Part shown: piece after piece, positions 1-6,734 of the stretch
Position numbering within the stretch: the stretch's first letter is position 1
Layout: each line of letters starts with the position of its first letter
Assembly (NCBI GenBank): GCA_002348225.1
Contig: DEAP01000082.1
Location: 1 to 16,802, forward strand
Reading direction: 5' to 3'
From: Dehalococcoidia bacterium UBA2979
GTDB taxonomy: Bacteria; Chloroflexota; Dehalococcoidia; UBA2979
DNA length: 16,802 nt
Position numbers and translations under genes: made by a program
Notes under the pieces: model-generated
What the model saw: the letters and a program-made list of their open reading frames with translations, nothing else
Database searches by the model: none
Told to the model about the DNA's origin: nothing

Positions 1-156
1 TTTTCCAGGTGAGCCTGAGCTGGGTGAGCCAAATCGATCCACCCAACCGAGGTGATAGCGCATCCAATCATATAGTTGCCCATCTTTGGAAACGATATCC
101 TGCATCTCATTTTCAAGGATTTGTCGATAGCTCTCCATTCGTTTCTCTAAATCCAT
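1..156 (-). CDS. Polyprenyl diphosphate synthase family protein, N-terminal fragment
   Basis: This is a partial gene: the first 52 codons are present and the rest runs off the left edge. The ATG at 156-154 is preceded by a GAAAGGAAT ribosome binding site about 5 bases upstream. The peptide opens MDLEKRMESYRQ and contains LYDWMRYHLGWVDRFG, followed by a Ser/Gly/Pro-rich run ending in PGK. I recognise this as the N-terminal lead-in of long-chain trans-isoprenyl diphosphate synthases, where a GK(R/L)LRP segment comes next. The family condenses isopentenyl diphosphate with allylic diphosphates, for instance for quinone side chains or carotenoids. The DDxxD motifs that would prove the call lie outside the window, so the assignment rests on a short stretch of similarity. 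The gene starts 21 bases after the penicillin acylase stop on the same strand and may be cotranscribed with it. Confidence 0.55.
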   Translation of the reverse strand, partial: MDLEKRMESYRQILENEMQDIVSKDGQLYDWMRYHLGWVDRFGSPSSGSPGK

Positions 157-177
157 GGATATTCCTTTCAAAAGCCT

Positions 178-2544
178 CTATCCCCTAGTAATAAGTAGTC
201 TAGATACCATCGCTTCTCTAATTGAAGATTCGCGCCACAGTAGTGGCCGATATTCCCCGTCGGAGAATTCCTGGGACAAGTCCAAATAGTTCGGATGGCC
301 GGGGATTCCCGATATCCCTGTCGGGATTGAGAATTCCGACTCATCCCAGCAGTCAACAGTTAACACCTGACGATATCCCGCGGTAACAATCACCTCTCGC
401 GTATTCCCGACCTCCTTGTACGCGCCTTGTGACACCGTATTAATATCCCCGCCGAATCCCGTGGTACTCGAAGACCAGAGTCGCCCAACGATCGGTATGG
501 CGTAAAGAGAGTGCCTGGGTTGAAATGTGGAAAACCAGTCAGTTTCATTTGAAGATAGTTCGAACTTACTCTTTCCGACATCGAGAGCCCTTGCTATCAC
601 TGCCTCGTAGTCGTCCTGATCACGAAACCACGGCATGTTTGGATCGCTAACTGCGGTGACGACCCATCCTTGATTACGCGTGGAAAACGACGTGTATCCA
701 TCGCCGTTCAAATCAATCTGGCCTCGTAATAACTCCGCATACTCACTCGTAATACGCTCGCTCAGTTCTTTCGCAATTGCTGCAGAAACGTAACTCAGAA
801 GGGATCCACCGGACTTTGAGGTCGCGAGAGAACCATCCCACGAATTCATTATCGATAAACATTGTTCGTTGCGAACGAACGGAAGCAAAATATCACGCAA
901 CGCTACCAAGTTAGCCGAAAATTGGTCGCACTGAATTTGCTTAAATAATTGTGGCGAATGGACTTCTGCTGAGTCGAGTAATTCCTGAATTCGCTCTGCT
1001 CGTCGGGGCTCAGCCCAATCTTCTCCGAGTTCCAGCACACTGCCAGCGGCCTGATTTGCGGAGACAATCGACCGATCGGCAGGATTCATTATGGCTGGCA
1101 TCACTTCAGCCGGATGAACAGGTGAAATTCCAAGAGATTCCGAACCGTTCCGAGGAAATAACCCTTCACCAGGCTTATGGGTAAAAACTTTGCCAGCCAA
1201 CCGGTAGCCAATATTTCCATCTGTATCTGCCATAACAAAATTGAAAGTAGTACCCGGCCAGTCTTTCAAGCCATCGGACAATTCTTCAACAGTCGTCGCT
1301 CGCATAAGTCTAATAAATGTATGCCCCACATCAGATGGAGTCAGAGCCGTACTACTCAGCGCAATCATTCGAGAATCGTCCTGATCAAGTGGGCTGATAA
1401 TGGGCCCATGCCTACTCTCCAATATTGCTTCTTCTACATATTCAATATGGCCGTCCCGCTTGATTCCAATCAATTCAGTGAATGATTTAAATTTCTCAGC
1501 CCCATCCGGCGTTAAGTACATTAGGGGTTGCTTCGTATCTCCATCATCGTTCGTACTCACCTCCTCAATGACGCAATCCGCTACATCAGCAGTGCCAGCT
1601 GTAATCGACCAAGCCACTGATTCGTTATGACCCATTAACACCCCGGGTATCCCCGCAATCCCGGCTCCAGTGACCTCGAAATCGCCTCCTCGTATGTGTG
1701 ACACATGAAACAGGCCTGGCAATCTCAGTTCCACATGAGGGTCGCCAGCTAGTAAAATCTGTGTTTTGTTGTCAAGAATGGATTGTGTAGTCCACGCATT
1801 CGAGGCTCCAGTTGAAACCGGAAGCCATCGCTTTGCCTGGTTATATGATTCAAGTAGCCGCTCCTTGGCATCTCGCCCGCCAGGAGCATAATCGGACTTG
1901 GAGGCAGTAAATGCATCCGGATGTACTGGCTCAAAGAGCCCCCAATATTTTTGATCTATCGTGCTTAGTAGCTTCTCTCTAATTAATTCCGTACGCCAGT
2001 TACCAGCAAAGCTGAAAAGAATTAATCTAGCCGTAATCATCACATCTCCGACCGACCATGGGTCGAATTTAGTGCCTGTCAGATGAAATTCTGGTGGCAA
2101 TGATCGAAGAGAATTCACACCTGCAGCAACTCCTTGAACATATGCTTCCAGCAGCTGAAGATCTTGACTATCGAGCAAATTGACGTCCCCTGACGCAACC
2201 CGATGCAATCCAATCTTACGCATTAAGAGATCTGACTCGAATGCTGATTCACCAGCTAATTCTGCAAGTTGGCCACGAGCAAATCTCCTAAACGTCTCCA
2301 TCTGCCAAAGCCTGTCCTGCGCATGAACAAAACCATTACCCCAAAAAGCATCCTGGCTGGTTTCAGCAAACACATGAGCGACCCCGCTCGGATCACGAAT
2401 GATCTCGATTGAATCGCCGACAGTCTCGCTCTCTATCATGCCTTTGTGTTCCGGGTGTGACAGCCGAAGCCAGTAGACAACCAATGCAGAAAGCAGTCTA
2501 AATATGGAGATAATGAATTGAGCTAGTCGCGAGAAGGTCCCCAT
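178..2544 (-). CDS. Penicillin acylase family protein (Ntn hydrolase), membrane-anchored
   Basis: This 788-residue protein belongs to the penicillin/acyl-homoserine-lactone acylase family of N-terminal-nucleophile hydrolases, which are made as precursors and cut themselves into alpha and beta chains. Residues 7-27 are hydrophobic (FIISIF, LLSALVVYWL), suggesting a signal anchor and an extracytoplasmic enzyme. The alpha region carries the typical RDPSGVAHVFA (50-60) and GFVHAQDRLWQME (71-83). The likely nucleophile is Ser248 in TGASNAW, which would become the first beta-chain residue after cleavage of the Ala247-Ser248 bond. Downstream family blocks are GDPHVELRLPG (267-277), GIPGVLMGHNESVAWS, MADTDGNIGYRLAG and FSTRNQGW. 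Length and motif order match complete, active family members. The substrate cannot be read from sequence; beta-lactams, acyl-homoserine lactones and other acyl amides are all possible. It starts 48 bases after rpiB stops, with only a weak ribosome binding site. Confidence 0.9.
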   Translation of the reverse strand: MGTFSRLAQFIISIFRLLSALVVYWLRLSHPEHKGMIESETVGDSIEIIRDPSGVAHVFAETSQDAFWGNGFVHAQDRLWQMETFRRFARGQLAELAGESAFESDLLMRKIGLHRVASGDVNLLDSQDLQLLEAYVQGVAAGVNSLRSLPPEFHLTGTKFDPWSVGDVMITARLILFSFAGNWRTELIREKLLSTIDQKYWGLFEPVHPDAFTASKSDYAPGGRDAKERLLESYNQAKRWLPVSTGASNAWTTQSILDNKTQILLAGDPHVELRLPGLFHVSHIRGGDFEVTGAGIAGIPGVLMGHNESVAWSITAGTADVADCVIEEVSTNDDGDTKQPLMYLTPDGAEKFKSFTELIGIKRDGHIEYVEEAILESRHGPIISPLDQDDSRMIALSSTALTPSDVGHTFIRLMRATTVEELSDGLKDWPGTTFNFVMADTDGNIGYRLAGKVFTHKPGEGLFPRNGSESLGISPVHPAEVMPAIMNPADRSIVSANQAAGSVLELGEDWAEPRRAERIQELLDSAEVHSPQLFKQIQCDQFSANLVALRDILLPFVRNEQCLSIMNSWDGSLATSKSGGSLLSYVSAAIAKELSERITSEYAELLRGQIDLNGDGYTSFSTRNQGWVVTAVSDPNMPWFRDQDDYEAVIARALDVGKSKFELSSNETDWFSTFQPRHSLYAIPIVGRLWSSSTTGFGGDINTVSQGAYKEVGNTREVIVTAGYRQVLTVDCWDESEFSIPTGISGIPGHPNYLDLSQEFSDGEYRPLLWRESSIREAMVSRLLITRG

Positions 2545-2592
2545 TGCTCGTGAACTTAGTTACTGCCGACACATGCTTGTTGTACGCACGCT

Positions 2593-3036
2593 CTACCGCT
2601 CTCGTTCGAAATCATCGATTTTCGAAAGTCGTCTTTCGTGTCGTCCACCTTCGAATTCGGCACTACGGAACGAACTGACTATTTCAGACGCATGGCCCTG
2701 CCCAATCGACCAAGCACCTAGGCATAAAACATTTACATTCGTGTGTTGTTTTGCTCGCTTTGCGGCAAAGACATCATGGCAAATCGCCGCGCGGATACCT
2801 GGCACCTTATTAGCTGCAATCGAGGGGCCGACACCATTTGAACATATCAAGATACCGAAATCATGGTTGCCACTGGCTACTGATTCACCTAAGGGGAAAG
2901 CAATATCGGGATAGTCGCATGACTCTTCACTATCGGTCCCAAAATCTTCCACTTCATCACCAAAATCCTCTAGCAATTTTTTAAGAAGGGTTTTTAGCGC
3001 GAATCCCGCATGATCTGAACCGATAGCAATCTTCAT
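2593..3036 (-). CDS. rpiB: Ribose-5-phosphate isomerase B (RpiB/LacAB family)
   Basis: A 147-residue protein of usual RpiB length that interconverts ribose 5-phosphate and ribulose 5-phosphate in the cytosol, linking the pentose phosphate pathway to PRPP and nucleotide synthesis. It opens with MKIAIGSDHAGFALK, the family hallmark in which Asp8 and His9 bind substrate. Cys65 in CSNGVGPSIAANKVPGIRAA is the expected proton-transfer cysteine; the classical form of the motif is CGTGIG, so positions 66-67 differ. His98 (RAKQH) and the arginines of GRHERRLSKI (131-140) match the ring-opening and phosphate-binding residues. The ATG at 3036-3034 has a TTTGGA ribosome binding site. The gene lies 59 bases downstream of pdxH, beyond a strong hairpin, on the same strand. 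A related sugar-phosphate isomerase specificity (LacAB, allose 6-phosphate) is possible, but nothing nearby suggests it. Confidence 0.9.
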   Translation of the reverse strand: MKIAIGSDHAGFALKTLLKKLLEDFGDEVEDFGTDSEESCDYPDIAFPLGESVASGNHDFGILICSNGVGPSIAANKVPGIRAAICHDVFAAKRAKQHTNVNVLCLGAWSIGQGHASEIVSSFRSAEFEGGRHERRLSKIDDFERER

Positions 3037-3094
3037 ACATTGTCCAAAGCGTTAAGTCGATTTCGTTTACAGTACCACTTAATCGACTACTGAA

Positions 3095-3130
3095 CTCAAG
3101 GTTGGAGAATCTGAGTTCTCCAACCTTGAG
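3095..3130 (-). terminator. Perfect 15-bp hairpin across the pdxH stop codon
   Basis: Bases 3095-3109 (CTCAAGGTTGGAGAA) are exactly complementary to 3116-3130, with a 6-base loop at 3110-3115. In the direction of transcription the stem spans the last codons of pdxH and its TGA stop (3098-3096). No run of U follows on either strand (the minus strand continues TTCAGTAGTCG), so it is not a textbook intrinsic terminator. It may instead be an attenuator, an mRNA-stability or processing structure separating pdxH from rpiB, or a terminator of weak type. The stem itself is certain; its role is inferred. Confidence 0.5.
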
Positions 3131-3701
3131 AAGTTGTACGGTATTCAATTCTGTGGTGAAAACGATGGTCGTCATGCACCCAGAATTCAAAACGAACTGG
3201 AACTACGCGGAACCCTCCCCAATTGTCTGGTAGTAGGATGTTCTCATCATCATTAATTGTTTCGACGAATTTTTCTCGATTCCGATCCAACGCCAGCCTA
3301 TCCTCGATCGGCGCTGACTGATTAGATACTGAAGCTGATATCTGACTCTCTCTTGGCCGCCCACTCCAATACTGTTCGACTTCGGCAGAAGGAATAGATA
3401 TCACACTGCCACTCGCTCGCACTTGAGCTCCCAATCCTTTCCAATGCCAGTTCAATTCAGCACGAGGGTTGGATGAAATATCTCGACTCTTGCCGGACCG
3501 CAAATCAGTAAACACATCGAATCCTTCTTCCCCCCAATGTCTCACAAGCACCATACGCACCGATGGCATGGCTTCAGCACTGCTGGTGGCGAATGCAGCA
3601 GCCTGCGGCTGTGGGTCAATTGATTCAGCTAATTCAAACCATTCCGCATAGTGCAGAAAGGGGGTTGTGCGAGGTTCGTTATTCAGCCCTTGCTTAGACA
3701 T
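3096..3701 (-). CDS. pdxH: Pyridoxamine/pyridoxine 5'-phosphate oxidase
   Basis: A 201-residue FMN-dependent oxidase that converts pyridoxamine or pyridoxine 5'-phosphate to pyridoxal 5'-phosphate, the cofactor needed among others by HisC encoded in this window. Family blocks occur in order: MPSVRMVLVR (45-54), FTDLRSGKSRDISSNPRAEL (64-83), a flavin-contacting WHWKGLGAQVRASG, RPRESQISASVSNQS (115-129), and the C-terminal PDNWGGFRVVPVRFEFW (158-174). The usual RLHDR substrate motif reads RFHHR here (180-184), a mild departure, but the arginine and histidine expected to contact the phosphate and ring are present. The start at 3701 overlaps the end of tsaC by 19 bases, suggesting translational coupling, and a GAAGAGAT ribosome binding site precedes it. 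The final codons and stop are inside a perfect hairpin. Confidence 0.93.
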   Translation of the reverse strand: MSKQGLNNEPRTTPFLHYAEWFELAESIDPQPQAAAFATSSAEAMPSVRMVLVRHWGEEGFDVFTDLRSGKSRDISSNPRAELNWHWKGLGAQVRASGSVISIPSAEVEQYWSGRPRESQISASVSNQSAPIEDRLALDRNREKFVETINDDENILLPDNWGGFRVVPVRFEFWVHDDHRFHHRIEYRTTSQGWRTQILQP

Positions 3702-4291
3702 CTTTTTATCTCTTCGATACTTATCTCACCTTCGCGCAAGACGGTTGGAATTTCGGAAGTCATATCAACCACGGTCGATGCAGTACCACCTGGGCTTACT
3801 CCACCGTCTACCACCAATAGTTCATCCCCAAATTGTTGGGCGACTTCCGATGCATTGAGGGCTGGCTTGTCACCATGATGGTTCGCACTGGACACTGCCA
3901 ATACTCCACCACATTTTTCGATGATTTGGATGGCGATCTCGTTATCAGGGATACGCACGCCTACGGTCCCTTCCTCAGTAACAACAGGTATCGGTAAAAG
4001 ATGTGTACTGGCAGAAGTTACTACGGTTAGAGCTCCTGGCCAAAACACTCCAAGAGATTGAATTTTTTTGAAATCAACACCGTATTGTTCAAGTTTCTCC
4101 AGCTCAGAGAATAGAATAGCTATCGGCTGATCTTTGTCTCGCCCTTTTTTTAAATCAATCATCCTCTTGATTGCTGTACGATTCGGCATCGCGGCTAGCC
4201 CGTACACGGTATCCGTTGGAATACCTACCACCTCATTGGCAAACAGTGCGTCGATAACTTCATGAGTTTGGGTGACATCGATAGTAGGCAT
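3683..4291 (-). CDS. tsaC: L-threonylcarbamoyladenylate synthase (TsaC/YrdC family)
   Basis: A 202-residue enzyme of the short TsaC type, lacking the extra C-terminal Sua5 domain. It makes threonylcarbamoyl-AMP from threonine, bicarbonate and ATP, the first step of the universal t6A37 modification of ANN-decoding tRNAs. Visible motifs are GIPTDTVYGLA (23-33), the KKGRDKDQPIAIL substrate strand (48-60), WPGALTVV (84-91), GVRIPD (111-116) and SSAN (134-137). The segment after SSAN reads HHGDKPA rather than the common SGxPA, a local variation. It is the first gene of a minus-strand group with pdxH (19-base overlap), rpiB and the penicillin acylase, and is divergent from guaA. Its ribosome binding site ACGGAG (4304-4299), 7 bases before the ATG, is one arm of an inverted repeat. 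Confidence 0.92.
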   Translation of the reverse strand: MPTIDVTQTHEVIDALFANEVVGIPTDTVYGLAAMPNRTAIKRMIDLKKGRDKDQPIAILFSELEKLEQYGVDFKKIQSLGVFWPGALTVVTSASTHLLPIPVVTEEGTVGVRIPDNEIAIQIIEKCGGVLAVSSANHHGDKPALNASEVAQQFGDELLVVDGGVSPGGTASTVVDMTSEIPTVLREGEISIEEIKRCLSKG

Positions 4292-4370
4292 GTTTCAACT
4301 CCGTCCCACCATGCTAAAGGGTAACGGAGTAATATAACTTTCTAGAGCGCCTAAGGAAGAGCACGACGAA
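4292..4370. promoter_or_regulatory. Divergent tsaC/guaA intergenic region with candidate promoters
   Basis: This 79-base region must carry the start signals for both directions unless tsaC is read from further upstream. For guaA there is a TATAAC box at 4333-4338 and an AAGGAAGAG ribosome binding site at 4353-4361, about 10 bases before the ATG; no good -35 box is visible. For tsaC the same AT-rich patch gives TATATT on the minus strand. The region is too short to hold a purine riboswitch plus expression platform, and I see none. Promoter calls are by eye. Confidence 0.4.
4298..4330. repeat. Inverted repeat ACTCCGT / ACGGAGT covering the tsaC RBS
   Basis: A perfect 7-bp inverted repeat has arms at 4298-4304 and 4324-4330; an inner CCC (4305-4307) can also pair with GGG (4319-4321), leaving a 2-base bulge. 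The left arm is the tsaC ribosome binding site. It could be an operator lying just upstream of the guaA -10 box, or a leader hairpin that hides the tsaC ribosome binding site if transcription begins beyond 4330. It could also be chance. Confidence 0.4.
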
Positions 4371-5927
4371 ATGGCCAATACCTCCGAAAAAAAAGAATCA
4401 ATCGTCGTTCTGGACTACGGCTCACAGTATTCCATGCTCATAGTTCGGCGTATCCGAGAGGCAGGCGTTTACTCAGAATTAATTGCGTGGGATGCCTCAC
4501 CAGAAACTTTCGCTCACCTAGATGTGAAAGGGTTTGTACTTTCGGGAGGCCCTGCGTCAGTCTATGACAGCGCTGCGCCATCCCTACCCTCGTACCTCAT
4601 TGATAGCGACTTGCCTGTACTGGGAATTTGCTACGGTATGCAGCTACTTGCTAACCAGTTTGGGGGGGAAGTCTCTTCCGCCGATGAGCGTGAATATGGT
4701 TCAGCGATAATCAGCCAAACTGGGGCACAGCATCCATTGTTCGACGGACTACCCAGTTCATTCGAGGTTTGGGCGTCACATGGAGACAATGTACTGAAAC
4801 TACCGGACGGGTTCCGGATATTGGCAGAATCAGAAAATGCTCCCATCGTCGCGTTCACGGATGACATAAACCGTTTTGGGATACAATTCCATCCTGAAGT
4901 CGTTCATACAACAGGTGGCACACAACTATTACACAACTTTCTTTTTGAAATAGTGAAATGTCGCGGCACATGGGACCCTGAATCGTTCATTGACGAAACT
5001 ATCCAGCAGGTAAGAGAGCTGGTAGGAAACGCTGAGGTCATTTGCGGACTTTCTGGTGGCGTGGATTCAGCCGTTGCTGCGGCACTCGTTCACGAGGCAA
5101 TCGGCGATCAGTTGACCTGCATATTCGTGGACAACGGTCTCCTTCGACAGAACGAAGCGGAACAAGTCGTCCAAACATTCAGAGAACATATGGGGATAAA
5201 ACTTCGTCATGTTGAGGCTCGAGAACAGTTCCTTGAAAAACTAAAAGATATTAATGACCCCGAAACAAAACGTATTGTCATCGGTGAAACATTCATACGA
5301 GTGTTTGAACGAGAAACGAGTCAGTCCGAAGGTGCGGAATTTCTGGTCCAAGGGACACTCTATCCGGACGTAATTGAATCTGCGGGAACTGGTAACGATG
5401 CAGCCGTAAAAATCAAAAGTCATCATAATGTAGGAGGGCTCCCCGATGACATGCAATTACGTTTGATTGAGCCGCTCCGGAATTTATTCAAAGACGAAGT
5501 TCGTAATGTAGGTCGAGCAATGGGTATCAGCCCTGAAATCATCGACCGCCAGCCCTTCCCTGGGCCGGGATTAGCGATCAGAGTCATAGGTGATATAACA
5601 GAAGAGAAGCTCGATATATTAAGACGAGCCGAGAGCATACTCCAAGATGAGTTGATCCGATCCGGATCAGCTTCAGAACTATGGCAATCTTTTGCGGTCC
5701 TCACTAATACAAGATCTGTAGGGGTACAGGGTGATTTCCGAACATACGGAAATGTGATCGCGCTCCGGTGTATAACCGCCGAGGATGCTATGACAGCTGA
5801 CTGGGCTAAATTGCCGTACGAACTCCTGACTGCCATCAGTAACAGAATTACAAATGAGGTACCCGAAGTGAATAGAGTCGTGTATGACATAACTTCAAAA
5901 CCTCCAGGCACGATCGAGTGGGAATAA
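4371..5927 (+). CDS. guaA: GMP synthase (glutamine-hydrolysing)
   Basis: A 518-residue cytosolic enzyme, close to the usual length of about 520, that aminates XMP to GMP using glutamine and ATP. The class I glutamine amidotransferase domain occupies roughly residues 10-200: the nucleophile is Cys87 in GICYGMQ, and the dyad is His174/Glu176 in FGIQFHPEV. The ATP pyrophosphatase domain begins near 205 with the P-loop SGGVDS at 228-233. The C-terminal dimerisation and XMP-binding part contains PFPGPGLAIRVIGDI, GDFRTYGNV and the terminal KPPGTIEWE. All catalytic residues are present, so it should be active. It is the first gene of the plus-strand purine block, preceded by its own candidate promoter and followed after 18 bases by the phzF-like gene. 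Confidence 0.97.
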   Translation: MANTSEKKESIVVLDYGSQYSMLIVRRIREAGVYSELIAWDASPETFAHLDVKGFVLSGGPASVYDSAAPSLPSYLIDSDLPVLGICYGMQLLANQFGGEVSSADEREYGSAIISQTGAQHPLFDGLPSSFEVWASHGDNVLKLPDGFRILAESENAPIVAFTDDINRFGIQFHPEVVHTTGGTQLLHNFLFEIVKCRGTWDPESFIDETIQQVRELVGNAEVICGLSGGVDSAVAAALVHEAIGDQLTCIFVDNGLLRQNEAEQVVQTFREHMGIKLRHVEAREQFLEKLKDINDPETKRIVIGETFIRVFERETSQSEGAEFLVQGTLYPDVIESAGTGNDAAVKIKSHHNVGGLPDDMQLRLIEPLRNLFKDEVRNVGRAMGISPEIIDRQPFPGPGLAIRVIGDITEEKLDILRRAESILQDELIRSGSASELWQSFAVLTNTRSVGVQGDFRTYGNVIALRCITAEDAMTADWAKLPYELLTAISNRITNEVPEVNRVVYDITSKPPGTIEWE

Positions 5928-5945
5928 ATATTTGACGGCCCTATT

Positions 5946-6734
5946 TTGAAAGAAATTCGAATTTTCCAAGTCGACGCATTCACTGATACGTTATTCTCAG
6001 GCAATCCAGCTGCGGTATGTCTACTTGATGAAGCGTTGCCCGCCGAGGCTATGCAATCTATCGCAGCAGAAAACAATCTGTCGGAAACTGCTTTCGTCAA
6101 CTTAGGATCAATGCCCTTCGCAATCCGTTGGTTTACTCCCATGTCTGAAGTAGAGATGTGTGGACATGCAACCCTCGCTGCTGCATTTATATTATTCGAA
6201 GAGGGGTATCGGACCACCTCCGATACAGTAGAGTTCACTAGCGCGAGTGGATTACTACGTGCTTCGATGGATGCCGACATCATATATCTTGATTTCCCTG
6301 CCGATACGCCTCGCCAATTGCAAAACGTCAACCTTGTCGCTGACTGCCTTGGAGCCGAACCATCGCTACTGTTTAAAGGGAAATTCGATCTGATGGCTGT
6401 CTTTGAAGACAAACAAACTCTGCTCGATTTGGAACCCAATTTCGCTGCAATCGCCGAACTAAAAGCGCGAGGACTAGTAGTCACGGCACCTGGAGGCGAT
6501 ATCGATTTTGTTTCACGCTTCTTCGCCCCTGGCATAGGAATAGACGAGGATCCGGTTACCGGCTCTGTCCATACCCTTCTGGCTCCATACTGGAGTGGAC
6601 GCCTTGGCAAATTGAAGATGGTTGCGGAACAATTATCACCTCGAGGTGGCATCTTATACTGTGAGTTATCATCGAATCGCGTATTGATCGGCGGTCAGGC
6701 ACGGGCCTATCTGAAGGGAAGGATTAGCATTTGA
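5946..6734 (+). CDS. PhzF family isomerase/epimerase-like protein
   Basis: This 262-residue protein belongs to the PhzF family, named after the phenazine isomerase and related in fold to diaminopimelate epimerase. It begins at a TTG codon, LKEIRIFQVDAFTD, which fits the family's first strand; no in-frame ATG offers a better start. Key motifs are GNPAAVC (19-25), the catalytic Glu47 in NNLSETAFV, MCGHATLAAA (71-80) and EDPVTGSVHTLLAPYW near residue 201, where the usual AHC is VHT. Most family members have unknown substrates, and no phenazine genes are present, so phenazine synthesis is not implied. The gene lies between guaA and purD and its TGA overlaps the purD start by four bases, so it is almost certainly cotranslated with purD. 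A link with purine metabolism is suggested only by this position. Confidence 0.88.
   Translation: MKEIRIFQVDAFTDTLFSGNPAAVCLLDEALPAEAMQSIAAENNLSETAFVNLGSMPFAIRWFTPMSEVEMCGHATLAAAFILFEEGYRTTSDTVEFTSASGLLRASMDADIIYLDFPADTPRQLQNVNLVADCLGAEPSLLFKGKFDLMAVFEDKQTLLDLEPNFAAIAELKARGLVVTAPGGDIDFVSRFFAPGIGIDEDPVTGSVHTLLAPYWSGRLGKLKMVAEQLSPRGGILYCELSSNRVLIGGQARAYLKGRISI

Noticed and set aside
2573..2914. A 113-codon plus-strand frame opposite rpiB
   Set aside because: rpiB is certain on the other strand; the peptide shows no recognisable domain and no ribosome binding site.
5423..6652. A 409-codon open frame on the minus strand opposite guaA and the phzF-like gene
   Set aside because: It is rich in Ser, Arg and Pro, matches no family I know, has no fitting start context, and lies wholly opposite two genes with clear motifs. 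It is a shadow of their codon pattern.
5946..6734. Phenazine biosynthesis assignment from the PhzF name
   Set aside because: No other phenazine genes are nearby and the family is broad; only a family-level call is justified.
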